A DNA stretch of 64,000 bases, taken from assembly GCA_029215795.1 (NCBI GenBank), contig JARDYH010000007.1:23323763-23387762 (forward strand), given 5' to 3'. Position 1 is the stretch's first letter, and every line of letters begins with the position of its first letter. A program made the translations under genes and the position numbers. Positions 33,140 to 43,492 of this stretch are shown here, one piece after another. The notes under the pieces are model-generated. The model saw nothing but the letters and a program-made list of their open reading frames with translations, made no database searches and was not told the origin of the DNA. This stretch comes from Anniella stebbinsi. Lineage: Eukaryota > Chordata > Lepidosauria > Squamata > Anniellidae.

Positions 33140-33277
33140 TTACCAACCTTCCAGTTGCATTACATTCTTTGTGGAGGCCTTGCTGTTTGTGATGTTGCCT
33201 ATGGATTCCCATTTGGAGATTGGCCTTCTTTCCAATCTGTGGAATGATCTTCCCTCTGAGGTACATCAAACCTCAAC
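33140..33277 (+). mobile_element. L2-like LINE remnant
   Basis: At about 33238 the plus strand reads 'LWNDLPSEVHQTST', the C-terminal L2-type signature. It is cut off at 33277 where the next DNA element begins. Confidence 0.55.
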
Positions 33278-33660
33278 TAGGGTGACCATATTTTGGAAAC
33301 CAAAAAGGAGGACATCCAGTGATGGGGAGTGAAAGAGGCATTTTTAGGGCCTCCAGAAAGTGTGTCATTCCCCACCACCATAAACGCCCCGATTGGAGCA
33401 GTAAAGCGTGTCATTCCTGTGGCTGCCACTCCACCCCACCTCCACTGCTCCAGTCAGGGCCTTTTCTATAATGTCTGGGAAAGACATGCTTTCCCCTTTA
33501 AGGCTTCGATTTGAGCAGTGGGGGAGGGAATGATGCACCTCGGGAAAGTGTGTCATTCCCCCCCCCCCGCCATGTTAATGGCAGCTTTAAAGGGGAAAGT
33601 TTGCCATTCCAGAACATTATAGAAAATTATTTTAAAATCCCCCCCCCCTTTGGCTTCCTC
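33278..33660. mobile_element. hAT-like element fragment (TAGGGTGACCATA end)
   Basis: Starts 'tagggtgaccatattttgga', a common hAT terminal form, within an L2 remnant. The interior repeats 'gtgtcattcc' three times (33361, 33409, 33550). Each copy is followed by a C-rich block, and 'ctttaaaggggaaag' or its inverse occurs twice. C homopolymers at 33559-33568. The right end was not found. Confidence 0.5.
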
Positions 33661-33789
33661 CCAGCCATGAGCTATTTGCACCAGCCTTCTGATATGTGTA
33701 TGCACGTGTATGTGTGTTCCTTGCAGGTGAAAGGAAGGGAAAAATAAAGAGAGAAGATGTGTATATGGTATGAACACTTGGGCCACATT

Positions 33790-34830
33790 CATTGAAAAAC
33801 TGGAAAGGGCCCCTAATCTATGCCAGCAACTAGCCAGGTGAAAACATTCTATGCCTGCAGAGTGGCATCTGTAAGATCACCCACCCCAGTATTACTCCCA
33901 CATTTGGATAAGGGAGGATTTCCCATGTCACCCCTCCCAGGCCATGAAAAGCCATGTGAATTGGTCTCACAGGTAGCCCTCCCCCCCGGCTGCAAAACCC
34001 TCAGCATCACCTGTCACTGAAATGGTGCCTCAGAATGCTCACCATGCCTGATGGCCTTAACCGGGCCTACTCCTACCAGCCTAGATGGAAAATGTGACCA
34101 AATTAGCCTTTTTTAAAAAATCAACCAGATTTGCCTGAGACACTCCAACCACGCTTATAGGGTAAGAAGGCAAAAAGATTCACAGCTCCGGCCAACCTGA
34201 GCCAAAAATGCCTACTCAGCCCCCAAAAGGACAATAATTAATTCCCACACTGCATACAGGGAGAGAGGGAGGGACAGAGCTGCACTTTGAAGAGGTTGGG
34301 AGGTGGGGCTCTGCAGGCTAATAATAATAATAATAATAATTTATATCCCTATTCTCCCTCCGGATTGAGGCGGGGAACAACAACAATATAAAACAGAAGA
34401 ATCACAAAACAGTTAAAATTTTAAAAACAAGAAAAAATACATCATTAAAAACATCTTAAAATTAATCTGGATAGGCCTGCCGGAAGAGAGCAGTCTTCAT
34501 GACTCTCTTAAATTCATGAAGACTGCTAATTTGTCTAATTTCCGGCAGACCATTCCACAGTCTGGTAGTGATGGAAGAGAAGGTCCTCTGGGTAACACTT
34601 GTCAGCCTAGTTCTGGCTGATTTGAGTAAGTTCTTCCCGGAGGACCTAAGTGTGCGGGGCAGATTGTACGGGAGAAGGCGATCCCGCAGGTAACTCCTCA
34701 CAAGTCTCACCCCCAGTCGGTGGCACCATGCAATCACCACCAATGGTGATCCACCGCATCTCTCTCTCCCCCACCCCACTTACAATGACCTCTGCACGGC
34801 CAGACAAGCCAGTCATAGATTAAGGCAGTT
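33790..34830. repeat. Dispersed repeat X, copy 1, split by L2
   Basis: Shares ordered blocks with 41770-42490: 'atggtgcctcagaatgctca', 'aatgtgaccaaattagcc', 'gtcacccctccc', and 'gtggcaccat' after the L2 insertion. Class unknown. The two copies diverge by many substitutions and indels. Confidence 0.5.
34318..34779 (-). mobile_element. L2 LINE C-terminal fragment in repeat X
   Basis: Reads on the minus strand with an open frame of about 105 codons. It contains 'LVRSYLRDRLLPYNLPRTLR', 'RTFSSITTRLWNGLPEIRQ' and an end '...FKRVMKTALFRQAYPD', matching the C-terminal end of L2-type reverse transcriptase proteins. The first ~15 codons (upstream of about 34735) belong to the flanking repeat. The (AAT)n at 34318-34341 is the 3' tail. 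It is 5'-truncated and lacks the catalytic RT core. Confidence 0.7.
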
Positions 34831-35549
34831 GTTTTGTTTGCTTTTATTTGTTTATATATAAACTAGGGATGTGCACGCCCGAAAATATCATATTGTATCG
34901 TTATCAGTATTTTGGTCCAAAAAATTTATCGTCTCCGATTATGTCATAGGTGAACCGTATCGTATCGTATTTCCGATAATTATTTGAAATCCGATATTAT
35001 ATTGTTTCTCCATTTTGCCCTAGAGACTCTAAAGTTGATTTTTGAGACAGAAAGGCCTAAAACTTCTTAATTTTCAAGTTACAGGTTTGAAACTTGGTCA
35101 CAGTGCAGACTGAGTGTTGCTAGTCTTGTGTGCCAAATTTGAGAACAATCGGTGCAAACGTTACTCGGCAGTAAGCTTTCAAATACACTGTTTCAGGTGG
35201 CTGAAATGTGGTCCTTTTTCAAGAGACGTTGTCGTCCTGTACTCATGGGCATCTCACAGATGGCCTTGAGGGGACTCATCTGTGCCCATTTTCAGACGCA
35301 CAGCTGCAGGCATTACTAAGCTCTCAACAACATGCACTGTTTCTGGAATGCACTCCATACTGCTGCTCCTGAGACGTATAGGTATATTTTTATTAATACA
35401 ATGAACTTTCAAAATCTGTGGATAAACCTAGGCAGTGCCTTCCATATGCAGTCATAAAAGTAAAATGTGTTAATCAGAAGATGGTGAACTGCTGCTGCCT
35501 TGTCTCATTGATTAGGCCACGCATGTCTGCAAATTAAAAAGACTCAGGG

Positions 35550-35681
35550 GTAGGGGAATAGCACGGGCGTTACATTGATTTTAGAGCCAGCCTTAGCAGG
35601 CAGGTCCTCATTGGGCCAGGAGATACCTCTGCGGTGCGCCAACCTGCAGGATCCCACTAAAACTAAAAAATCTAAAAAGCA

Positions 35682-35720
<39 letters not shown>

Positions 35721-35940
35721 CTGTGCCAGTGCATGCGTGGCACAGAGTGGATGCATTCCTCTGCAGTAGAACTGCTGCCTTGACTCTAGATTAGGCCATG
35801 TATGTCTAAGTACAAATGAAATAATAAAAGGATTGGGGGCGTAGGGGAATAGCACAGGTGTTACATTTATTTTAGAGCCAGCCTTAGAAGGCAGGGCCTC
35901 ATTGGGTAGCGAGGAAACCTGGAGGATCCCATCAAAACAA
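35550..35940. repeat. Two direct copies of a ~105-bp block
   Basis: 'taggggaatagcac', 'gttacatt', 'attttagagccagcctta' and 'ctcattggg' recur at about 35551-35660 and 35843-35940, separated by (ATT)n (35682-35720) and spacer. Confidence 0.7.
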
Positions 35941-36055
35941 CCCTCACGCACTGCCTTGACCTCATTGTGCTTGAAAAATGACCTAGTCTGCCTGCCATCC
36001 CTGTGCAGGCAGGTGGACAGTTCTTCATGCCAGAGCTGCACACATTGGCTGGAGC

Positions 36056-36425
36056 AGTGGCAAATAAAAGTTACGTTCTGGGTAGGCACATTGGTAAATT
36101 AATATAAGTCACGTTCAGGGTAGAGGTGGGCACATTGCCAAATAAAAAGTCACGATTAGGGTAAGAATTATCAATAGGCTGTGAGCAAGGGTCTCCAACA
36201 AGAGTAATGTAAATTTTTGCCAATGTACACTAGTTAATTGATATTTATGTAGTTACCTAGTAATAAGAAAAATGCTAAACATTGATTTGAGTTTTAGTCA
36301 CGTTCGGGGTACAGGTAGGCATTGGCTGGAGTGGAGGGAAATTTAAAAAATCACGTTCATGGTAGGGGCCGGCACATTGCCAAATAAAAGTCACATTGGG
36401 TAGAAGTAGGCACATTGCCTGGACC
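36056..36425. repeat. Degenerate minisatellite, AGTCACGTTC...GGCACATTG unit
   Basis: At least six imperfect units of the form 'aaataaaagtcacgttc', '(a)gggtagaggt', 'gggcacattgcc' with variable spacing. Diverged copies suggest an old array. Confidence 0.65.
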
Positions 36426-36825
36426 AGAGTCTCAAAAAAAATGTGTGAGGGGGTCCAGGGGATGCTTCTGCAGTCCCTCACTAAAGCAGTCCCTCCAGAC
36501 TGGAAACATTGGCTGGAGCAGTGACTTTAAAAAAAGAAATAAAATGTGTCAGAGGGAGAGACAGCCACCCCAGAACTGCCCCCAGCAGCAACAGCATCTC
36601 TCCTAGACCCAGAGTCACCTCGCCCAAGGCACGCCTTAGAGCCGTGTTTCATACTGCTACAAAATGATTGAAATTATTTATATTAATAACAATCCTTTGC
36701 AAACAGTTTGTGTGCTGCTTTGACCAAAGACTGTGTAGTGTTATCCTGTGTAGCAGGCTACAGGACACACCAGCACACTCACAGTCAATCAAGCAAACAC
36801 ACCCACCCAGAGAGAGAGAGGGAGA

Positions 36826-36831
<6 letters not shown>

Positions 36832-36877
<46 letters not shown>
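36832..36877. repeat. (TA)n microsatellite
   Basis: Uninterrupted TA run preceded by a GA-rich stretch. Confidence 0.95.
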
Positions 36878-36880
<3 letters not shown>

Positions 36881-37486
36881 AAGGAAGTTAAACAAGGAAG
36901 AGGACAAAACACACTCCTTCAGTCACAGTACCTCCACTCATGCTAACCTAACCCTTCAATCAAACCAATCAGAAAAAAAAATTATAACTCGAAGTCTCAA
37001 ACACACAAGCAACGAACAGCCAAACGAACCTGAGACACAAAGATGCAAGACTACAATGAATCTCCAACAATTCACCACCAAGTAACTATAAGACCCAGGA
37101 GCCAGGACGGAGCTCCAACAAAATCTACCCTTCTCCCCTCAATGCCTAATTCCCAACAGAGCACCTAATGTGGGGGTTTTATGCGGGGATATCCTTAGCC
37201 CTCCTCCAACATTGTGATTGGAGCCTGCTGGAATCCTTGCTGCATGATTGGTCACTGTCTCAGCAAGCACAGCCCACCTTCTAGCTCCGTCCATGTGGCG
37301 GCAAAAGAGAAAGAGACTTCCGATAAAACAATAACATACGATAATTATCGTAGGATTTTTTATCATCTCCAATAATTATCGTAGGCTTTCCTATCGTATC
37401 GTTATCATTAAACGCATGCACGGTAAAGAGCATATCATATCATTATTGTACATTTTAATGATACAATACACATCCCTAATAGAAAC

Positions 37487-37890
37487 CGCTTCAAATGGGA
37501 AGAGCTATATAGATATTGCTAACAAATAATCTCTCAACAACCTATATCTTTTTATCTTTTTATCTCTCAACAACCTATAGCCATTGCTATCGAATATTTT
37601 GTTGCCCAGGGTGAGTTCCTGAAGAAAACTACAGAGGGAGAATACTGAATAAAAGCACAAGATGGAGGCACAACCACCAATGCCATAATACCAATGTCAA
37701 TAGCACCTCTTCAATGCAGAGGATATTAGAATCTATTCAAACTGCCACACGAAACAACAGGTAAAGACAAAATTGTAGAGATTGCATCAATAACCATCCT
37801 GATTAAGCGGAGAGGGTGGTGGTAGAAAAATCCCCTCAGGCTGTTGTTATGATATGGTTGTTTAAATATAATCTAATATTCTGTCAGTGT
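37487..37890. other. Unique DNA, no gene seen
   Basis: Small direct echo 'tctcaacaacctata' at 37532 and 37565. Nothing else recognised. Confidence 0.4.
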
Positions 37891-37959
37891 TTTAGGATAA
37901 ATTCATGCATCCTTGTTCAACATTTGATGACTTGCCTTAACGGCTGACACCTGTGGAAG

Positions 37960-38246
37960 TAGCGTGTATATTCAGCAATATGTCATATGCCTGGCACCAA
38001 CACTGTTATCTTTTCGGTGCCAGGTCAAAACTTTTATTTTCTCCCAGGCATTTTACCAGCTAATTTGAGGTTTTTAACTGAATTTTTGGGCAGGCTTAAA
38101 GTTTTAAATGTTTTAAATATTAGCTGTTTTTATGTTTTATGGTTTTAAATTTTGTATATTGACTTTTTAATATTCAACCTTTTAATTTTTGTAAACCTCC
38201 CAGAGAGCTTCAGCTTTGGGCTGGTATATAAATAATAATAATAATA

Positions 38247-38279
<33 letters not shown>
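37960..38279 (+). mobile_element. L2 LINE 3' end with (AAT)n tail
   Basis: From 37991 the plus strand reads 'LAPTLLSFRCQVKTFIFSQA', the L2-type C-terminus. It is followed by a T-rich UTR, 'cccagagagcttcagctttg', 'ggctggtatataaataata' and a long (AAT)n at 38232-38279. Confidence 0.75.
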
Positions 38280-38280
<1 letters not shown>

Positions 38281-38750
38281 GATTGTGGGGAGTGTCACAT
38301 AATTTTATGTCACATTAACTGAGATGCTATGCCCCAGCCAGCCATGCTTCTTTAAGTAAGTATGTTGAAAGGGGCAGTGGGGATGTGCATTTAGCCGTGC
38401 CCCAAAGTCATGTTTCTCCTCTCAGCCCTCCTTACTGCCATGTTCTGCATAGCTTTTGAAGAAGGGAATCTCCTATTCTTGTGGACGCTCCTCACACATT
38501 TCAGAAACCTGATAATGCTGGGTTCTAAATTGTGTGAAATCCCCCCTTCCCCAACACGCACACATACAGAGAAACGGCAGATGTTATGTCAGAGACCATG
38601 ATGATAGCAGGAGGAGCACTATTTTGGAAATGGAACTACACATGTGACCCTGCATCACAGGAGTGACACATGAATAGGGCTTGAGTAACATGCATACATG
38701 TGACAACCTAGCTTGCCGCCATACCTGGGCTATACCACTTTAGACTAGAG
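38280..38750. other. Unique DNA, no gene seen
   Basis: Nothing recognised. Confidence 0.4.
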
Positions 38751-38754
38751 GTTG

Positions 38755-38840
38755 AACATTCATGGAATAGTAGAGTTGGAAGGAACCTATAAGGCTATTG
38801 AGTCCAACCTCCTGCTCCATTCAGGAATCCACCTTGAATC
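38755..38840 (-). mobile_element. Short CR1 3' end fragment
   Basis: 'atggaatagtagagttggaa', 'ggaacctataaggctattga' and 'gtccaacctcctgctccatt' match the antisense CR1 3' end at 30.49 kb. Confidence 0.7.
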
Positions 38841-39173
38841 ACTGTGCTGTTCTATGTCCTCACATGTAAGGAAATCTGTGAACACAGAAAATTAGAACTC
38901 TGGGAGGAATGTTCTAGCCTAACTTTCTCCTGGACATGCTAATTTTCTACATTAAAGGGGTTTTCAGACATCATGAACCCATCCTTCCCGTCTGCATGCT
39001 GAAGTGATTCACCAAGGTGCCATTTTACTATGAAGTCTGTTGTTTGTGTAAGGTAGGTATTAATTCTACTTCTATCTTTGACATGTCTTCATATCATATT
39101 CTGTCCTAATTATAAGATTTTGAACTTGCTATTCTGATTGCTTTCCCAGCCTCATAGAATGGTACATTTTGTC

Positions 39174-39204
<31 letters not shown>

Positions 39205-41160
39205 AATCTAGTTATTCATGTTCCTTAAAGAAACTGTGATTATACAGGATTGTGCCAATATTCTCCAACACATTTATGCAGACAGTCTTATATGTGTGAC
39301 CTTTTCCCTCATAATTAGTTCCAAATGAAATTAGATTTAGTGAAGGCTCCCATCCAATTAAGAAGAAAGCTGAATAAAGTGGATTCCACTCCAACTCTCT
39401 GAAACTTTTAATACTGCAGTTGTGTTCTATAGCTCCACGTCTTTGCACAGTTCTTAGAAAAAGTTTTGAAATGCAACTTCTGCAGGAAATACTTTTGTCT
39501 TGCAGGTTTAATCTTCAGTTGGACATCTGCATGGAGCCCCATCCTAAACCACACAATAATCAGACTGAAGGTTTAAAAAAGTGATTATAGAATCTTGGGC
39601 AAATTAAAATAAACTTGAATTAAATTTAAGACTGCATTGAATGTTCTACAGAAAGCATTTTCAGTGCAAAACAAGGGCTTGTGGGAGAAGGGGGGTTGAA
39701 AAGGGGGGGTTGAAAGAGGGTCTGAATATTTTAGAGGTCACCTCCCCCCAAAACTTTCCTTATTGTTATACAGATTTACTCCTGTTTGCAGCCTCAATTG
39801 GTTACAGCTTTCTCAGCACTGTTATTTGCAAAGTAGCCTTTCTTTGTCCTAGTAAAGTGAGGTTATGATGCAATGCATCAGACTTGGCTATGTGATGAGG
39901 TGCTTAGGCCCCTAATTTGTCATTGAAGGCAAATAAAGCTAATTCGGAGAGAGGGTGATGCTTGCCTTAATAATAATGAATCAAGCTAATTCAGAGTGAG
40001 GGAAATGTTTTCCTTAATAGAAACAGCAGCTTTGAGGACAGGTTTGGATTGAAGGTAATGCTAGAGAAAAAAACCACTTCATTTCCCCCATCCTCAGGAA
40101 TAAAGAGCATGGAAACAACTAAGTGGACAGAAAGAGAAAGATCCATCCCCAGCCTTCTTAGAGACTTGACATTTCAAATATGAGTTAGCTGGAAATGTGT
40201 GTGAGTTACTTTGAGGGTGTTGTATGATGATATCAGCTGAAGATGTCCCCTACCCCCACCCCAATCTTTATGCACCATGGACCTTGGTGCAAGAGACATT
40301 CTGGAGATATTGTGATTTGTTTAAGTAATTAACTTTCTTTGTCATGAATGTCTGTTCACAAGACTGGATTATTGTTATTTTAATTCAGTGATTGTTCTTG
40401 TTCTTAATGATTTCAGACAAAGCTCATCACCTATCAAGAGGCAGTTCTAACAAAGCCAATAAAGGAATTGTCTTCAGCTCTCTTAATTTATGTTCCTTTT
40501 TTCTTTTTTGTGGTGCTATTGTCCATGAGTTGATGTGATTTTTTTAGCACTTTGCATTTAAAACACATTTGTTATGCATTCAGGGCTTTTGATCTGTACT
40601 TTTATAAGGTCCACTTGAAGTTGTTGTTATTGTTGTTGTTGTTCTCCTTTGTTTTTTGCAAGAAACATTTCTGCTGAAAAAGTTTTTCAACCGTCAATAG
40701 CTGTTTGTTAATTACAAAGTGACTTTGGTAATTTTGAAGCCCAAAACAGACATTACTTTAAATCCGTAATCTAACAGCTATGTCTCCCCCTCCCCCTTCA
40801 TTTTTACTCTAAAGTAAGTACAGGGGAAAATCAAGATCTTAAGCCTCCCTAACCCCCCAATGCTAGGGGCTTAATCTGGACTGGGCCCCTTCCTATTCTA
40901 GAGTAAAAAAACACACATAGTACCTAGACATGGATTTACAGTGGGACTGGGCAACTGGTAGCCATCCGCGTGTTTTGTCCTACAACTCTCATGATTCTTA
41001 ATCATTGACTATGTTGGTTAGGACTGATGGGAATTGTAGCCCCAAACATCTGGAGGGCCACAAATTGTCAACTCCTAATTTAATTTTTTAGCCATGGCTA
41101 GCAAAGTGCTGCAGATGTGTCCCTGCTGCCTCCAATGGGCCAAAACTGGCTGCCTGTAAC
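38841..41160. other. Longest repeat-poor stretch; candidate conserved non-coding DNA
   Basis: Apart from (CT)n at 39173-39199, a ~48-bp tandem duplication at 39935-40030 and (TTG)n at 40620-40640, this 2.3 kb shows no transposon signature. It is AT-rich with long homogeneous unique text. No coding exon is supported. If any ancestral regulatory DNA remains in the window, this is one likely place. Confidence 0.35.
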
Positions 41161-41165
41161 TTGAG

Positions 41166-41580
41166 ATGAAAAACCAAAATGAAAAGGAGGAAAGCATCCA
41201 AATGAAATCAAAAGAAGAGAGAAACAGGTCCTCAGGATGCAAAAGGATCCATTTGTATAAAGCCCAATGTGTTTCAGCCTGTGTCCTATTAAAGGTCTTC
41301 TTCAGGGGGTTGTTGGAAGATGTGTGCAAATTTTCCTCTAGCACTAAAATGTTTCCGCCAATAATTTGTTGGCGACTGAGAATGAATTATTAGAGGAGAC
41401 ATTTTAGTGCTAGAGGAAAAGCTGCAGACATCTTCTAACAACCCCCTGATGAAGGCCTTTAATAGGACACAGGCTGAAATGTGTTGCGCTTCATACAGAT
41501 AAATCCTTTTGCATCCTGAGGACCTGTTTCTCTCTCTTTTTAATCTGCCTGCAACTGAAGCCCACTGTCCACCTATGGCT
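41166..41580. mobile_element. Head-to-head inverted retroelement pair (foldback)
   Basis: The left arm (about 41209-41375) and right arm (about 41385-41550) are inverse copies with a very short centre. Shared blocks include 'gagaaacaggtcctcaggat', 'cagcctgtgtcctattaaag', 'agggggttgttggaagatg' and 'tcctctagcactaaaatg'. Both arms translate to a similar peptide ('SACVLLK.F.RGLLEDVC'). The right arm reads '...cctgatgaaggcctttaa' and 'ataaatccttttgcatcctg' outward, so the 3' ends point away from each other. The CTGATGAAGGC motif suggests a Penelope-like or similar retroelement. Confidence 0.65.
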
Positions 41581-41769
41581 AAAGCCCTCCTCCTACTTTG
41601 TTTTAATTTTGGCAGCTGCAACACATTTCTTCAGCATATGTCTCTTGGTCCATCAAGTCCAAACCATTGTTCCAAAAGGAAAGGAAAAGGCAACGGCAAC
41701 TGCAAGCTAGTGATTGCCTTTGCGGGAATGGACGGCGAGAATAAAGAGACTACACGATAAATTGGATTT

Positions 41770-42490
41770 AAACAGGGCCACATTTATTAACATATCAAGG
41801 TAGATGGAGGCCTAAGCGGGCATCCTGTCTTTGACCAATGTCTTAGCCATAATTGGGATCGGGCGAGCCATTCATATCCTGGTAGGTGTCGCTGGTGCGT
41901 CGACAGCTCCCAGGATTCCCCTTTTGGGGTAGGTAGGCCTTCCTATGTCACCTCCCCTCAGGTTGCAAAACTCAGAGTGGGTGAATAAGGCTGGCCTCAG
42001 AGGTAACCCTTATCCCCACATCTGGTGCCGTAGGACTCCCAGGTGAGGGCCTCAGGTGTCACCAATCACCACAATGGTGCCTAAGAATGCTCACCAAAAC
42101 TTGCACTTGCTCCCCAATTAAATGTGACCAAATTCAACCAATTAGCCTACTTAATATTCCCCTGTTGTCTTACAGTGTGAAGAAGGCGGGGAAAAAACCC
42201 AAATCAAGTTTGAAGGTAAAAAAATTCCTCCTTGGTCCCCAAAAAGGCAGCCAGCAAGCCCACGCTGTCTACAGGGAGGGAGGCGCAAAGGAAGAAGGTG
42301 GGGGAAGGAGCCACGGCAGCCCTATAAATAGGCCCACAGCGCCTCCCCCAACCAGTGGCACCATACGGAGCCTGCCAATGGCAGGCCTCCACATGTCATC
42401 CTCTCTGCCACCCCCAATTGCCCCCTCCCACCTGAACAAGCCGGATGGGGTAGGAAGGGCGTTTGCAGCATGCCCAGCAGCCAGATAAAC
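41770..42490. repeat. Dispersed repeat X, copy 2
   Basis: Colinear with 33790-34830 without the L2 insertion: 'atggtgcctaagaatgctca', 'aatgtgaccaaattcaacca', 'aaccagtggcaccatacgg'. GC-richer than its surroundings. Overlapping frames on both strands are not a known protein. Class unassigned. Confidence 0.5.
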
Positions 42491-42518
42491 CTGCTTAAAA
42501 CAAACAAACAAAGAGCTC

Positions 42519-42843
42519 CATCAGACAAGTGTTTTATTACATGCTCATTACTGGGCACTAACTGATTTTTGTGGGTCCCTCTCACATCATCATCTGTTTC
42601 CTGCATGCCTGCCACCCCTTCTAGCCTTCTTTGCATCACCGAAAAAACCACCCCAGTAAGTCTGATTTATTTTAAAGACGGAAGTTGCCGCTACCTCCTG
42701 CTATGTACAGGAGAAGCAGCGTGATCAAACCGGCCCACGTGCACATTGTTTACTTTCTCTTTCAAAAGAGGAAGTGATGAGGGACAAACATGGAAGCAGA
42801 GACGCGACGGTAAGCAAGCATGGTTTCCCCCTGTGTGATGACA
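42519..42843. mobile_element. CATCAGACAAG-family DNA element, copy 1
   Basis: Starts 'catcagacaagtgttttatt' and ends 'ccccctgtgtgatgacac', an inverse form. The interior shares 'aagcagcgtgatcaaa', 'cattgtttact' and 'gaggaagt' with the 60.59 kb copy. No coding capacity. TSD not clear. Confidence 0.6.
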
Positions 42844-43285
42844 CTTGAAGTCTCCTAAAAGCAAGAGCGAAGGGTGCTGGACCAAAAGTTGTCCCCTTGT
42901 CATCTGAGTATTTCTGTTTGTTGTGCCTTATTTTATTTCAAGCTGCTTTTTATTCGGATGTGTACTGCTCTGTTTTGTTTTGTTTTAACGGCTATAGTTC
43001 AAATGCGTTAACATTTTGTCTTTTTAGTTTCGATCGTAGTTCTTTATATATAATGAATTCCCTAAAATGAATAAATCTCTTTTATAGTGGGACCTGCAAC
43101 AAAATGCTTCAATATGGGGTTACGGCTCCCTGTTCAGGTTTCCAGTCACTCCATTACATTCTCCTTCCTGCCCATTAACCCCAACTATCAGTCAGCCATT
43201 CATTCATTCCTACTGGGATGTTTTGGTTAGGGTTTTATTTTCTGATAATATCTGCAATCCCCCAAACCTACTGATATCTCCCTCT
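42844..43285. other. Unique DNA, no gene seen
   Basis: Nothing recognised beyond T-rich runs. Confidence 0.4.
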
Positions 43286-43287
43286 CA

Positions 43288-43492
43288 GTGGAGGCTGGTT
43301 GTTTTGATTTTGGTGGGGCTGTGAATTCATTCTGGGTTTCAGTCCAAACGAGCTAGCCAAGGTTTTCATCCCCATCCCTCCAAAATTTTCAGCACCTTGG
43401 ATAGCTCCTTTAGAATTCTGGCTGTTTCTGACTAAAACTCAAAATGGATTCACAGCCCCACTGAAACCAGGGGCCACGAGCCTCCACCACAC
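43288..43492. mobile_element. Inverted-repeat element (CAGTGGAGGCT ends)
   Basis: Left 'cagtggaggctggttgtttt' with 'ggtggggctgtgaattcatt', right inverse 'atggattcacagccccact' and 'gagcctccacca'. The arms are about 65 bp with a GC-mixed loop. CAGTGG-type ends are common in hAT and some other DNA elements. No TSD was confirmed. Confidence 0.6.

Larger units (their letters stand above)
34864..37478. mobile_element. 2.6-kb hAT-like element with 8-bp TSD
   Basis: Starts 'tagggatgtgcacg' and ends 'acacatcccta'. The flanks are ATATAAAC (34856-34863) and ATAGAAAC (37479-37486), 7 of 8 matching. Both ends are rich in ATCG/CGAT words, as in the 20.9 kb element, with which it also shares 'aaacttggtcacagtgc' at about 35093. 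The interior holds two diverged direct copies of an approximately 105-bp block, a degenerate minisatellite, and (ATT)n and (TA)n runs. No transposase-like frame: the longest ORF (35544-36089 minus) runs through the (ATT)n and is not a known protein. Confidence 0.75.

Noticed and set aside
35544..36089. 181-codon minus-strand frame
   Set aside because: It runs through an (ATT)n microsatellite that encodes a poly-isoleucine run and spans a duplicated block inside a hAT-like element.
36056..36425. Possible CRISPR-like spaced repeat array
   Set aside because: Units are imperfect with irregular spacing in a vertebrate transposon. It is a degenerate minisatellite.
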